A DNA stretch of 64,000 nucleotides from assembly GCA_037355855.1 (NCBI GenBank), contig CM074759.1, positions 8,729,301-8,793,300 of the forward strand, in the 5' to 3' direction. Under the pieces are notes generated by a model. That model worked only from the letters and a program-made list of their open reading frames with translations, searched no databases and had not been told where the DNA came from. The position numbers and the translations under genes were made by a program. The stretch is from Pseudo-nitzschia pungens (lineage: Eukaryota > Bacillariophyta > Bacillariophyceae > Bacillariales > Bacillariaceae). Positions within the stretch are counted from its first letter, which is position 1. Each line of letters starts with the position of its first letter. This document shows, one piece after another, positions 1-11,290 of the stretch.

Positions 1-767
1 CGAAATCAACACGCGTGAGTGCACGAATCCGTTTATGAACCAATCAATGAGTGAATCAATATTGCAACAAAGAGTAGTGGTGGTGGTTTGCTGTGCTGTG
101 CCTTCGCAGTCGGGAAGGGGCGAGATTCTGCTGCGTTCCGATCGGAAAGAGCTTCAGAGCCGTGGATATATGTGCAGACACGCCCATTGCAATCCAATGC
201 AATGCGTGCAATGCATACTCGTACCCCGCAGTCTTGGCAGGTGCAAAATAATTGGCGTCGTATCGCACTTTATCAAGAACATGTCAATACTCGTACTCAA
301 ATTCTGCTTTGTGTTTGTGTTTTCGTTTCTCAAAATATACTTTTGTGCGTTTCGCAGTTCCCTGGGGATTCCATCCCGAGCTCCTGTACAAAGGACCCAA
401 CTGGTTTGTTTTCCGACTGTACGTCTTCTTCGGAACGCTGGTCGGATCGTTGGTCGGATTGATGATTGCCATGCGAGTAAGCAAATCTTTGAACAAGTCT
501 GTTCGCGAATCCATGTACTTCAAAACCCACCCGGGCTTCGCTAACAACTTGGTGGTCCGAAAGACGCTGTCCCTTCCGGATGTGGGCGTGAATTTCGACG
601 AATTGGACCGACTGTACGAGCAAGACGACCGACAAAGACAAAAGCAACTCAATGGCAAAAGCACCAGCCCATCGTGCTGCTCCTCGTCGACGGAAGAATG
701 CGAAACTAACAACGAGAGAACGGAACTCTCGAATCAATCCGGGTTCAAACGTGTCACTTATGCCTGA
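1..767 (+). CDS. 3' end of a small membrane protein gene (partial, gene starts upstream)
   Basis: The coding frame runs from 358 to a TGA at 765-767. A pyrimidine-rich tract ending TTTCGCAG (AG at 356-357) looks like a splice acceptor. A matching GTGAGT donor lies at 15-20, so bases 1-14 are probably the end of the previous exon; the phases agree (one base of a split codon at position 14, two bases at 358-359). The exon encodes one hydrophobic segment (RLYVFFGTLVGSLVGLMIAM, about 418-477), then a charged tail rich in Lys, Gln, Ser and Cys. One membrane span followed by a cytosolic-looking tail is what can be seen. I do not recognise the family. Both the start and most of the protein lie outside the window. 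Confidence 0.5.
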
Positions 768-1329
768 AAGACACAGACTAACATAATGGCATTCTGCAGT
801 CAACGCGTCGATAACCAATAGACTGTTTTGTATATGTTCAGCGTAGTGATTGAAGGAAATGCGCAACATGATCAGAAGGTACTGATTGCTCTCGAATTCC
901 GGAGGTACCTCCTGAAGGTTTTCTCCCCCGACGATAAACCTCCGACGATAATAATGATATGCCAGAATCACAAGAATCAAAATCTCATTACATTACATTT
1001 GACATTTCCATCCATATTAGTACGCTCTGTCAATGCAAACTGCACACACCAATAAAGAAAGGAATTCATTAATTCATACTGTTCCAGCGCTATTGCATAC
1101 ACTCAGATACTACAATATACTCCCCTCTAGAGGTAAGGTTACAAAGGAATCGAATGATGGAACGCTTAGTCTAAAGAGTAACAATGTGATGAGAACAAAT
1201 GAAGTTAGAGTCGAACACATTTGCGCTCGCAAAGATGCCGGTCGTAACCTTACGGTTCTACTGTACTTCGCAGTAAGGTTACTTCGTACAAAAGAATATG
1301 ATGAAAGTAAGGTTACCCCGCGGTAGTAG

Positions 1330-1660
1330 CAACAGCCTTGTAGCCTATCATACGTGGCTAGAGAAAGCTTGAACCTGTACCGGTATGATGCATGCGACAG
1401 TGTGCTAGTACTACTAGTAGGGCTGCTACACTCAGGTATCTGTAACCGGTACAAATTCTACAGAGGGACCCGGTCATCCCATAGCACCTTGTCATGAGCC
1501 TGTTGCTAAGCATCATGTTGCTCAGCATACCGTACAGCCCAGCACCTTTTAGACAGTTACTGGAACCTTACTAGGCCTGTAGCTCTGGTAGAGGTCCATA
1601 CACAGGGGTCTTAGCATCGTCCATGGCATCTTGATGAATATCTTCATAAACTAGGAGGTC
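1330..1660 (+). repeat. GCTAAGC-family dispersed degenerate repeat, copy 1
   Basis: The order of words is shared with the other copies: a block like CAGGTATCTGTAACCGGTAC, then 'acccggtcat...catagcacc', 'cctgttgctaagcat', 'gacagttactgga', 'ggcctgtagctctgg', 'tacacaggggtcttagca', and 'atggcatcttgatgaatatc'. It has no open reading frame. The copy is recognisable only by alignment with the copies at about 3.7, 18.8, 19.3, 39.7 and 53.4 kb. Boundaries are approximate. Confidence 0.6.
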
Positions 1661-3689
1661 ATAATAGGTACTACTAGTGGTACTAGCCAATTTAAAGTAC
1701 TAGTACTAGTAGTAAGTAGTGGTACTACAAGCACTACGTGTATGATCACCAGTGTTCCCTTTCATTGTCCCTACTACTAGTAGCCATACCCAGGGTGGTC
1801 ATAAAAAGGAGAAGTGTGACAAGGCATCTGTCATTCATCCATGTTTGCTGTACAAATCCTAGTAAAAGAATCACAAATCAATTCATTTTCCATGTGTGGT
1901 CCAAATAACAACAAAATACTCCCCTACCGTCATTCCCCCCCTCTTTCATTGCATAATGAGTGATTCCTGAAGACATAAATTGCATTATGGTATACATTGC
2001 GTTAAGCAACATCTATTTTTTGGCGCACGCAAAGGAAGTGCACCAATGAGAATTTAACAGTCGAGGCTGGTTGGTGCCCATTTTAGGCATTTTGGAATAC
2101 AGAATCCAATTTTCAAAAACAAAAAAGTCATCAGCCTAACCTATACTGAAGGCTAGCTTGACAAAAATTTGATTCCATTTGGAAATGAATTAAAAGAATG
2201 CAAACTGGTAGTTGAGGGTCCACAACTGTCTGAATTTATTTCCAATAATGCAAAATTAGCATTAGTAATTAACACTGAATCCTCTCCCAAAAACCTAAAA
2301 TTAAACATGTGTAGTGACCATTAGTACTATAATACATGCATTTTTAATGCAAATAATGAGTGATTCCCAAAATGCTCAAAACATATTTTTAAGTAACTTC
2401 AAACATGTTATTGACCCTTCCCGATTACTCAGGGAGATAAATGAAATGCCCTTCCACATAAAAGGCTGTAGTGTCGTCTGTCTGACTAAAATGGGCCATA
2501 AACATAAAATGGAATTGTGTGCCAAACAAAATCTTTACATGTGCAGATCTGGACTACAGAGGGAGTTTTTATTGAACCCCAACAAATTCCAGAATAGGTC
2601 CTGTTGGTTGAAACTAATCTGAGCTTGTCCGTTGGGCGCGCAATTTTTTATGTATTACATAATTTTGGGAATCCTAATATGTGCTCTTAAAAAATGTAAT
2701 ATTGAGAATCACTCAATGTTTTCAGGAGTGACTCAGTACTAACAAAAACCATTTTCAACTTCAGTTACTAGTAACAACTTCATCAAAATTTGTAACAATA
2801 ATAATATACATATTGAAGGAACTTTAACCACCAAGAGCAGAACTAAATTACTCAGTCTGTGACCAGACTTTAACATCGCCTCCATCAGAACAACAATTTG
2901 CCAAACAAACCTTGAACAACAAGCAGGGGAATAAACAAAACAAGCCCCACAAAATAGGGACTTGACAGAACAAGGTAAAATGGGAGGGAAGAGATCCCAA
3001 TATCAAAAGGGAAGGGACAGGACAAGAAGCAGGAAAAGAGTAGAAAAACACCAAGGCTCAAGGAGGAAGCACCGTTAAGATCCATTGAGCCAAGCTCCCA
3101 GCAGTGCAGCTTCCTGTTGGTATGGCTGCACTAATTTGTAACAAAATAATATGTGAATATTGTATCTGGCCCAATTTTTTGCAAGGGCCCCAAATATGTT
3201 ACTGATTTTCAGTCCATCCGGAAGTTACACTAATTTTGATGAACAGACAGTCCAAGTTTTGGTTCCAAGGGGGATTTACCAATTGTATAAAAATAAAACG
3301 GATGTCAGATGGATGATCCAATTTTGTATGGTATGTTCCAGGTGGAAGGCTCAGATCACTGCTGGTAGTTCTTTGAATTAGCAATATCAGACAGCAGAGG
3401 GGCGCGCTTTGCTAACTTGTAGAATAACAGAGCTAACTCCGTAGCTCCAGTACTGTATTCTATGGGGTAGCGTACTAGCGTACGGAGTAGCGTTAGCGCT
3501 TAATTAAATCCAGTGGTATGCTAGCGCTAGCTCGCTAGCTTGCTCGTGTGCTAACTTGAACTGTCTGGGTCAGGCATCCGGTCATAGTACATATTGTACA
3601 CCAATGACCCAACCCCGGCGGTAGCATAGTATCTTAGCACGGTATCATAGTAGGTTAGCATCTCCAGTATCTCTTGTAGCATTAGCAAC

Positions 3690-4025
3690 CCTAACCTTGT
3701 AGCACTCAGCTACACTGTTAGTGCGGATGCTATACCCGGGGTGCGTACAACTGGTACACATCGTACGCGACAACCCTGGTATCTTTGGAGTTAGCACCCA
3801 TACCAAACAGGATAAGCCTGTTGCTAAGCCTGTATGCTAAGCCTGTTTGCTAAGGCTGTATGCTACCAATTAGCACCAATTAGCACACAGCTCCTATCAC
3901 TCAGCTCACCAGCTCCTGGTGGTGAGCTACCAGGTGCTACTCACTGTAGCCCCAGTACACTCCTCTTTACACAGGAGGCCTAGTACCACAGTCTGTAGCA
4001 TCATCTTGGATATCTTGATACTAGT
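3690..4025 (+). repeat. GCTAAGC-family dispersed degenerate repeat, copy 2
   Basis: It contains the module order seen in copy 1: 'aaccttgtagcactcagctac', 'ggataagcctgttgctaagcc' followed by three short iterations of 'tgtatgctaagcctg', then 'tgtagccccagtaca', 'ttacacaggaggcctag' and 'agcatcatcttggatatcttga'. The internal GCTAAGCCTG iterations suggest slippage within the element. Non-coding. Confidence 0.6.
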
Positions 4026-5398
4026 AAGTTGGTTTATCAGGTACACTTTAACTAGTGAAATGGAGTAACAAGTTACGACAGGAAAAAAAATGACTGGGGG
4101 ACATTTCTTTATTTTGACCACACGTGGAATAAATCGCTGAATTTTAGCCATCTTGACTCACCCCTCCTTTTTATGACCCCTGTTCGTAACGCGGTCGAAA
4201 CCAGTTCTCTTCGCAATTGACATACGGTGAGAGTAAGGTTACCGTAACCTTACGGTTTTCAAGCCTTCATCTCAAAACAGTCCATTCCCGGAAAACTAGA
4301 GAACATCCAGGATTGTTCGTTCCACGTTATTATTTCATTATTTAATTTTTGTAAGCGTGGAGTGAGTCGTCGATAGAGTTGCTTCGACTCTGTTTCTTTC
4401 TCAAAAAATTAAAAAAAAAACATTTATTGCTGACTGCCTAAGTAAGATCTTATTGAATAGTAGTAGTAGTAGTAGTAATCTTGATGAGTAACCTTAATGA
4501 GTGATTCCCGAAAATAATATGCACGTGCCATATTACATTATTCGTGACGTGGCACACACAGATCTATGTGCTCACACATAGAAAAATAAGAATCTATTAA
4601 CTGATTTCTCAGAATCTGGAGGTCACATATTTGCCTCCTCCAGATTTTAAGCACCAATTCATATTTTCAAGAATTATGGCCGTCTTTCTTCTTTTCAAAA
4701 AACAAATTGAGAGGTTCATAGGATTGTTAGGTGAATGACACCTTTGACGACGTCGAATAGGAATTTTGCTGTATAGTACAGTGTCAATGACCCTTCGACC
4801 GTCGTTGATAAAGTATTTCAGTGCGAATTTGTCATAATATATACCGGTACGATGTCCGCACTTCATAGTTATTTCCCTTCTTTTTTGGTATGAATCCTAA
4901 GCCCTTGAAAACTATGTAGAATAATTAGATCAGTAGGAATTTTGTAGAAGTGGTGAATAAAATAATTTTTTTGTTAAGTAGTGTACGGTATGTTCAAGTT
5001 GAAGATGTCAAAGATAATGAAGAAAACACCTTATGGTAAACCTTATACAAACATGGACTCTACGGGGCAGCAATCCGAAGCCATTTCCAGAACGGAGATG
5101 ATAACCATCCGTCTGTTTGAAAGCTAATTTTACTAGTATGACACAATAATTGCCTTTCTACTACGAAATAAACTTTGTGGAATAAGAGAATCAAGTTAGG
5201 CGGGAACTCGAATCGGATTCCTTTGATTATGGAGAGAAGACGCACATGGTGATCCATAAATCCGCGGACTCTCAACTCTCCCGAGCCATGTCATTTCCAC
5301 CCAATTGTTTCCGAAATGCATGATATCCGCAATTGACGCTACGTGTACTTTTAACAATAGGACCTAACAATACATGCTGCGGTATCCATAGTAATAGC

Positions 5399-5406
5399 TA
5401 TAAAAG
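5399..5406 (+). promoter_or_regulatory. Probable TATA box of the cyclase-PDE gene
   Basis: The word TATAAAAG lies 46 bases before the proposed ATG at 5452, which leaves a short leader if transcription starts about 30 bases downstream. It sits between repeat-rich intergenic DNA and the gene. A reading frame could start earlier at a GTG (5419), but the position of this TATA word and eukaryotic initiation favour the ATG at 5452. Confidence 0.5.
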
Positions 5407-5451
5407 CAGTATCGTTCCGTGATTGAGGAAGCACAGGAAACAACGCACACG

Positions 5452-8400
5452 ATGAGTGCGTGGACAGAACTCTCTTTGGCGGAGCAACTCAACGATATCG
5501 ATGAGGGGGAAGACTTGGTTGACACCAACGATGCATCCACCACTTTAGAAGCAACCGCCACCGCAACAACAGAAACAACAGAAACAGCAGATGCAGAGAA
5601 GCATAGGAGAGCTACGATGCATTCATCCTTTGCCCAATTCAATGCCCTGGATCCAGGTATGTACGCCTCCACTGGACGAGCTTCCACCAACTCCAGTAAC
5701 AATAGTCCGTTGTATCAGGAAGAGACGGCGTTCCAGGAAGAAGCCGAAGAACCCAAGGACGAGGACGAGGAAGAATCCGTTTCTACCGAAGGAATGGGAT
5801 CGTGCGGGTGCAACTTTTGCAGCGAGATGGACAATACAGATATCGCTGAGGAGATGATCATCATCGAAGACAGCCACAATGACGACGACGACACGAGGGA
5901 CCCAAGCCAACAGAGCCCCATCACCAGCAGCACAAGCGATCGTCGATCGGATGAATCCCTGGGCATCGGCCGAATGGAAAACCGTGCTGTCCAGCGGGGG
6001 AGGGTCCTTCTTCTTTTGTTTCTCATCCTTATCACGGTTGGCGTTGTCGAACGGGTCTACGCAATCCTCCGCTACAAGGAACGAGAAAAATTCGAAGAGG
6101 CCTTTGCCGCCGACGCGGAAAAGGTCTTTGACTCGATGGCACATTCCTCCGACACGTGCCTCAATGCCGTCGATTCCCTGGCCTTTTGGATGGTGAGCAG
6201 TGCCCGGGAAAACAACCAGACCTGGCCGTTTACGGTTCTGCCGGGCTTTGCGGGCAAGGCAGCGAAGACGCGGATCCTGTCGCGAGCGGTTTCCCTCCAG
6301 CAGTATCAGATCGTCTCGGAAACGAACCGCAACGAGTGGGAACGTTACTCCAAGTCCCACGAGGGTTGGATCCAAGACGTTATCGAGGTCGAACGACAGG
6401 ATACCACATTTCGCCTTAGAGAATACAAATACGTAAGCGACTACTCGTTCACGTCTTGGCCGACCCGCAGCATCTGGTACGGTGATCTAGCGAGCGGGAC
6501 AATTACCTTCCCACTCCGAGGGACCGGGCCCTATGCGCCAACCTGGCAGTCCTACCCGTTGACCACGTATCAAAACATTCATTCCCCCTACAATTTCAAT
6601 GCGCTTCAACACAAAACGCTAGGACCAGGGATCGAGCATGTGGTGCGAGAGAAACGAGCCGTTTTTGGTCCGGTGATCAACTTTGCAGATTCCAACGACA
6701 CGGAGTAAGTGGTATCCTCACAAATCTGCATTGTTTTCAGTAGCTGCAGCAGTTGGTCGTGACTCTCCTTGACCAAAGCACTGCGGTTGGTTTCATCCTG
6801 TTCTTCCGTCACTGACAAAATCGTTGTTTTTTCCTTTTGCTTTGGGACGCACTCGAACATTCTCCCGAACCACCAAATCAAAAGTGGCATGAACATTTTC
6901 CAATCTTGGGTCTCTCGCCACGTTGACGATGACATCGACCCGGATGAACCCGTATTTCCGATCCTCTATCCAATTCTCGACACGGCATCGGGTGTCATCA
7001 CCGAACCAACACGGAAATCGAAGGTCGTTGGAGTTATCGCCGCAACCTTCTTCTGGAGGTCCTTCCTGGAAGATATTTTGCCGTCGTCCGAGCGGGGGTT
7101 GACGGTGTTCTTCAATAACACCTGCGGCCAATCCTTTACCTACTCTGTGAGCGGCGATCGAGCGAACTATATAGGAGAGGGCGATCATCACGAACCAATA
7201 TTCTATCAGCCGAGTCGTACGCAAGACGGAACCGAAAAGATGCTGGCCATTCGCACCTTCGAGTCCCTCTTGGATATTGCAGACGGACATGGACACCACG
7301 GGCACCACGGAATGCATCAGGAAAACTATGCCGGCCTACCCGTGGACACAGCCTACTGCGTGAACACCGTCACAATTTTTCCGTGTGCAAGCACCATAGA
7401 TCATTTTTCCACCAATTCTCCACGCAACCACGCCATCCTCTTTGCATCCATTTTCGTCGTGACCGCTCTCATCTTCCTTGCCTACGACTGTTTCGTGGCG
7501 ATGCGCCAACGAGCGGTAATGAAAACAGCCATCCAGAGTTCTACCATTGTTTCCTCTCTCTTTCCTCATTCGGTTCGGGAACGACTCATGGAGGATTCCA
7601 ATGGTGTGCTGAACCACAATGTTCTCTCTAACTACGTACAGAACCCGTCTGATCGGGTTTGCGACGGTGACCCCAAATCTGTTCACCGGCCTACGAAACT
7701 TGTGCTGCGATCCTTTCTGAACAACGGAGAAGTAGACAGTCACCCCGAGGTCATGGCAACAAAACACAACAAACCCATTGCTGATTTGTTTCCAGATACG
7801 ACAGTCATTATTGCCGACATTGCCGGATTTACCGCCTGGTCTAGTGTGCGGGAACCGACACAGGTTTTCACGCTCCTTGAAACGGTGTATGGTGCTTTCG
7901 ATGAGATTGCCACCAGGAGAAAGGTATTCAAAGTGGAGGTAGGTAAAATACATACGCACTTACAATGCTCACGCACATGCTGTTTGAAATAGTGATAATC
8001 CTCCTTGATAAAGGCATTCATTGCAACTACAATCTCAACTCGCATTCCTTCGTTCTGTGCTTTGTTTTTGTGTTGGGGCACAAAGACCATCGGTGACTCT
8101 TACGTTGCGGTGGTCGGGCTTCCGGATGCTAGACCAAACCATGCAGTGGTCATGGCAAAATTCGCTTTTGATTGTCGTGCACAATTCAACGACTTGTGCT
8201 CGATATTGGAGGGCTCGTTAGGACCCGAGACTGGTGAATTGAAGCTTCGTATTGGCCTTCACAGCGGTCCGGTGACCGCCGGTGTTCTGCGAGGCCCAAA
8301 GTCCCGATTCCAGCTCTTTGGCGACACCGTCAACACGGCATCCCGCATGGAAAGCACCGGCAGCGCCAACAAAATCCAGGTGACACAGGATACAGCGAAA

Positions 8401-9930
8401 CTGCTACAAGAGGCTAGGAAGGGCCACTGGTTGCAATCCCGAGAGGAAAACGTCGACGTGAAAGGAAAGGGCGTCATGACGACCTTCTGGATCGAACCAA
8501 AACGCACATCGGTGTGTAGCAGTCGTACGGCGAGTCAAACCTCCTCGATCAAATTGCTGATTAGTGAACCTTGCACGCCTCCGGCGTCTTTTTCGATGAA
8601 GCACCCCATTCTAGACAGTCAAACGGAACGACTCATAAAGTGGAACGTGGCTGTATTAGAAAGGCTTCTGAAAAAAATCGCCCTCCGTCGTATTGCTCTC
8701 GGAAAGAAAGCCGATCCCACAGTCAACTGGAACAAACCCCACGAAGGAATCGTTCTCAATGAAGTGAAGGAGGTCATCAAGCTGCCAGACTACAATTCGA
8801 AATATATCGATCACGCCGAAGATCCGGACTCTGTGATTCTGGAAAAAGAGGTAAAGTCACAACTCCTCCAGTTTGTGACTGCTATTGCTTGTACGTATCA
8901 CGGCGGCAATCCCTTCCACAATTTCTCACATGCCAGTCACGTGGGAATGTCGGTCAGCAAGCTGTTAAGTCGGATCGTCGCACCCGACAAGGCCTTTGAA
9001 AAGAATGAACAACTCCACGACCACACATATGGAATTACGAGCGACCCACTGACCCAGTTTGCCTGCGTCTTTTCGGCGTTGATTCATGACGCGGACCACC
9101 CCGGAGTCCCGAACTCTCAGCTCGCTAAGGAAGACACGAGAATATCGAAAATCTACAAGGGCAAGAGTACCGCGGAGCAGAATTCGATTAATTTATCGTG
9201 GGAGATCCTAGTGCAACCCGACTATTCCAATCTTCGGAAAGCTATTGCACAAACCCAGCAGGAAGAAGAACGATTTCGCCAGCTGGTAGTGAATGCGGTC
9301 TGTGCCACGGACATTATCGACAAGGGTCTCAAAAACCAACGCAACCAACGATGGAAAAAAGCCTTTGCACAATCCGCGCCGGCAAGTATCTGGGCAACGC
9401 CCACCGAGGTCCGGAAGCAAATCAATCGAAAGGCCACAATCGTCATCGAGCATATCATGCAGGCCTCGGACATTGCCCACACCATGCAACACTGGCACAT
9501 CTACGTCAAGTGGAACGAGCGACTGTACGCCGAACTGTACAAGGCTTACACCGAGGGCCGGGCCGAAACTGATCCCACTGATGGCTGGTACGAGGGTGAG
9601 ATTGGATTTTTCGACTTCTACATCATTCCCCTGGCGGAAAAACTGTCGGAGTGCGGAGTATTTGGTGTCTCCTCAGACGAATACCTGAACTACGCCCGAA
9701 TGAACCGACAGGAATGGGAAAAGAAGGGGCATGAAATGGTAGCGAGCTACGTAGAGAAGTACAAGGAATCATACGAGGAGAACCACGAGGATTATATTGA
9801 AACATGCAAGAAACCATACCGGGACCACAGCGATGACAACTACGATGATACTAAATCCGTTCCCACGCTTTCGCCGCTGGAACGAAAACGCTCTGCCAGC
9901 AGCTCGAAACGAGTAGGATCGACAACGTGA
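5452..9930 (+). CDS. Two-TM class III nucleotide cyclase fused to a cyclic-nucleotide phosphodiesterase (three exons)
   Basis: Exons are 5452-6704, 6885-7938 and 8086-9930, giving about 1383 aa. Donors are GTAAGT and GTAGGT; acceptors are AAAAG and CAAAG; all phases join in frame. An acidic Ser/Thr-rich N-terminus precedes TM1 (about residues 182-205), an extracellular or lumenal region with a His-rich stretch, and TM2 (about 599-623). The cyclase domain (about 720-880) has the two metal aspartates in VIIADIAGFTAW and TIGDSY, and LFGDTVNTASRMES. The second intron splits the domain exactly before TIGDSY. The PDEase I domain (about 1000-1320) has HNFSHASHVG and the metal motif HDADHPGVPN. The enzyme should make and degrade a cyclic nucleotide on the cytosolic face of a membrane. 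The substrate-specifying pair reads Glu (KVET) and Gln (RFQLFGD), so GMP is likelier than AMP but not certain. Similar fusions are known in diatoms, some linked to mating responses. Confidence 0.92.
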
Positions 9931-10626
9931 TGCAGGCAAGTCGGAAAAGGAGTGGGGTGATTTCGCTGGCATCAGAGGCAAAGCAACGCAAAACAAACCC
10001 GTGCAAACCGACAACGACCCAGAACCAACCAGCGCTTCCCAAACATGGATTCGACCCGTGCTACGGAGGACACGACCTGGGTTCGCGTGGATTGAGAGGG
10101 AGATGGGGGGATGTAAAATCGCAATGGAGATGGCGTCCACAATAGGGATCATATTGCTGGTCTTTTCTAGAACAGGCGTTGTGGAACCCAGTCTGAAAAC
10201 ACTGTGCTGTACTCATTACAACGAATGAAAATACCAATAGCAATACCACTTACACCAATATTAACACAACTCGCACGTGTTGTATCCTCCTGTCCAGTTC
10301 AGTTCAGTTCCGCTACGATGCGACGATTTGTGCAATCCGAGTTTCGCTCCAGCGATACTGCTAGAGCTGAGATGCGTTGCAGTAGCTTCAAACAAAATAT
10401 TTTAGAAACCGAATGAGGAAAGCGGAATAAAACGGATGTTAATAGTTGCTTCGGAAAGGTTCTTAGTTGGCTTGCGTGTACCGTACCGGTATGTTTGTTA
10501 GTTCTTGTTGATTGCTTCGTTTGCGTTTCTATTCGCACTTTTCGAAAGTGTGGATTCGACCCATGTCCCAAGCAGACAAACAGAAGAACATACGAACATA
10601 CGGTACTAATCATATGTTTTTTAATA
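9931..10626. other. 3' flank of the cyclase-PDE gene, no gene seen
   Basis: This contains the likely 3' untranslated region and then AT-rich spacer. Short frames here have no codon bias or motifs. The right part merges into the repeated sequence blocks outside the left arm of the inverted duplication. Confidence 0.5.
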
Positions 10627-11290
10627 ATTATGCTTCCCATGCCTTTTTGTTTCCTGTCCACGATCAATCAGGACTTCGTTCGTCCGATCAATCTTCTCTC
10701 AATTTTTACTTACTGTACACCTTTTTCTATTTTTTGTTGATGATACTAAGTAAATGTTTCAAATACTAATTATGCTTCCTTCTCTATCAGAGACGATCAA
10801 TCTTCTCTCAATTTTTACTTAATGTACACCTTTGTCAAGTTTGCTCCACCCACGTTGTACACTAGAATACTTTCTTGTACTACGTATTTGTAAGGTTTAC
10901 TTCTACTACGGAATTCCTATCAGCTGTCCCCCGGTTTCCGTAGAAATTAGTAGTTGATGATGATGTAGAACCAGGGGACAGCTGATAGGAACTTTGTAGT
11001 AGAGTACCGGTAATTTACCTTCTCTTCGTTATCTTCTCTTATTTATGTTTGCAAACGTCGGTACACTGTGCCCGATTCCGAATGAGTGTTGCCGAGATTT
11101 CTTTCATTGAAAATACTGATTACGAAGTACATGTTTCTGACATTACTTATGCTTCCCGCCCCTTTCTGTTTCCTGTACTTAATCAATGAGGACTTTGTTC
11201 GTCCGATCAATCTTCTCTCAATTTTTACTTAATGTACACCTTTGTCAAGTTTGCTCCACCCACGTGGTACACTATGATACTTTTTTGTAA
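10627..11290 (+). repeat. Short block repeated three times at the outer edge of the inverted duplication
   Basis: A block containing 'ttatgcttccc...tttctgtttcctgt' and then CGATCAATCTTCTCTCAATT is found at about 10627-10722, 10797-10870 (second half only) and 11144-11281. The last two also share TTTGCTCCACCCACG. A second unit, CCGATTCCGAATGAGTGTTG, occurs at about 11070 and 11345. The repeats are direct, non-coding, and partly present again, inverted, near 63.6-63.9 kb. Confidence 0.7.
10904..11001. repeat. Foldback (MITE-like) element, copy 1
   Basis: Two 33-base arms (10904-10936 and 10969-11001) are near-perfect inverted repeats, beginning TACTACGGAATTCCTATCAG and ending CTGATAGGAACTTTGTAGTA. 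They flank a 32-base loop containing CGTAGAAATTAGTAGTT. The same layout and loop occur at 22964-23059 and, cut by the window edge, at 63937-64000. There is no coding capacity. A terminal-inverted-repeat non-autonomous element is the simplest reading. Confidence 0.75.

Larger units (their letters stand above)
768..5398. other. Long intergenic stretch with degenerate repeats, no convincing gene
   Basis: AT-rich DNA with only short, uncharacteristic reading frames (for example 2314-2622 on plus and 4609-4866 on minus, neither with a recognisable motif). It holds two copies of the dispersed GCTAAGC-family module (listed separately), ACTAGT-rich microsatellite, and palindromic words such as GTAAGGTTACCGTAACCTTA near 4233. 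A (TAG)n run lies near 4458-4477. The last ~60 bases lead into the promoter of the cyclase gene. Confidence 0.6.
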
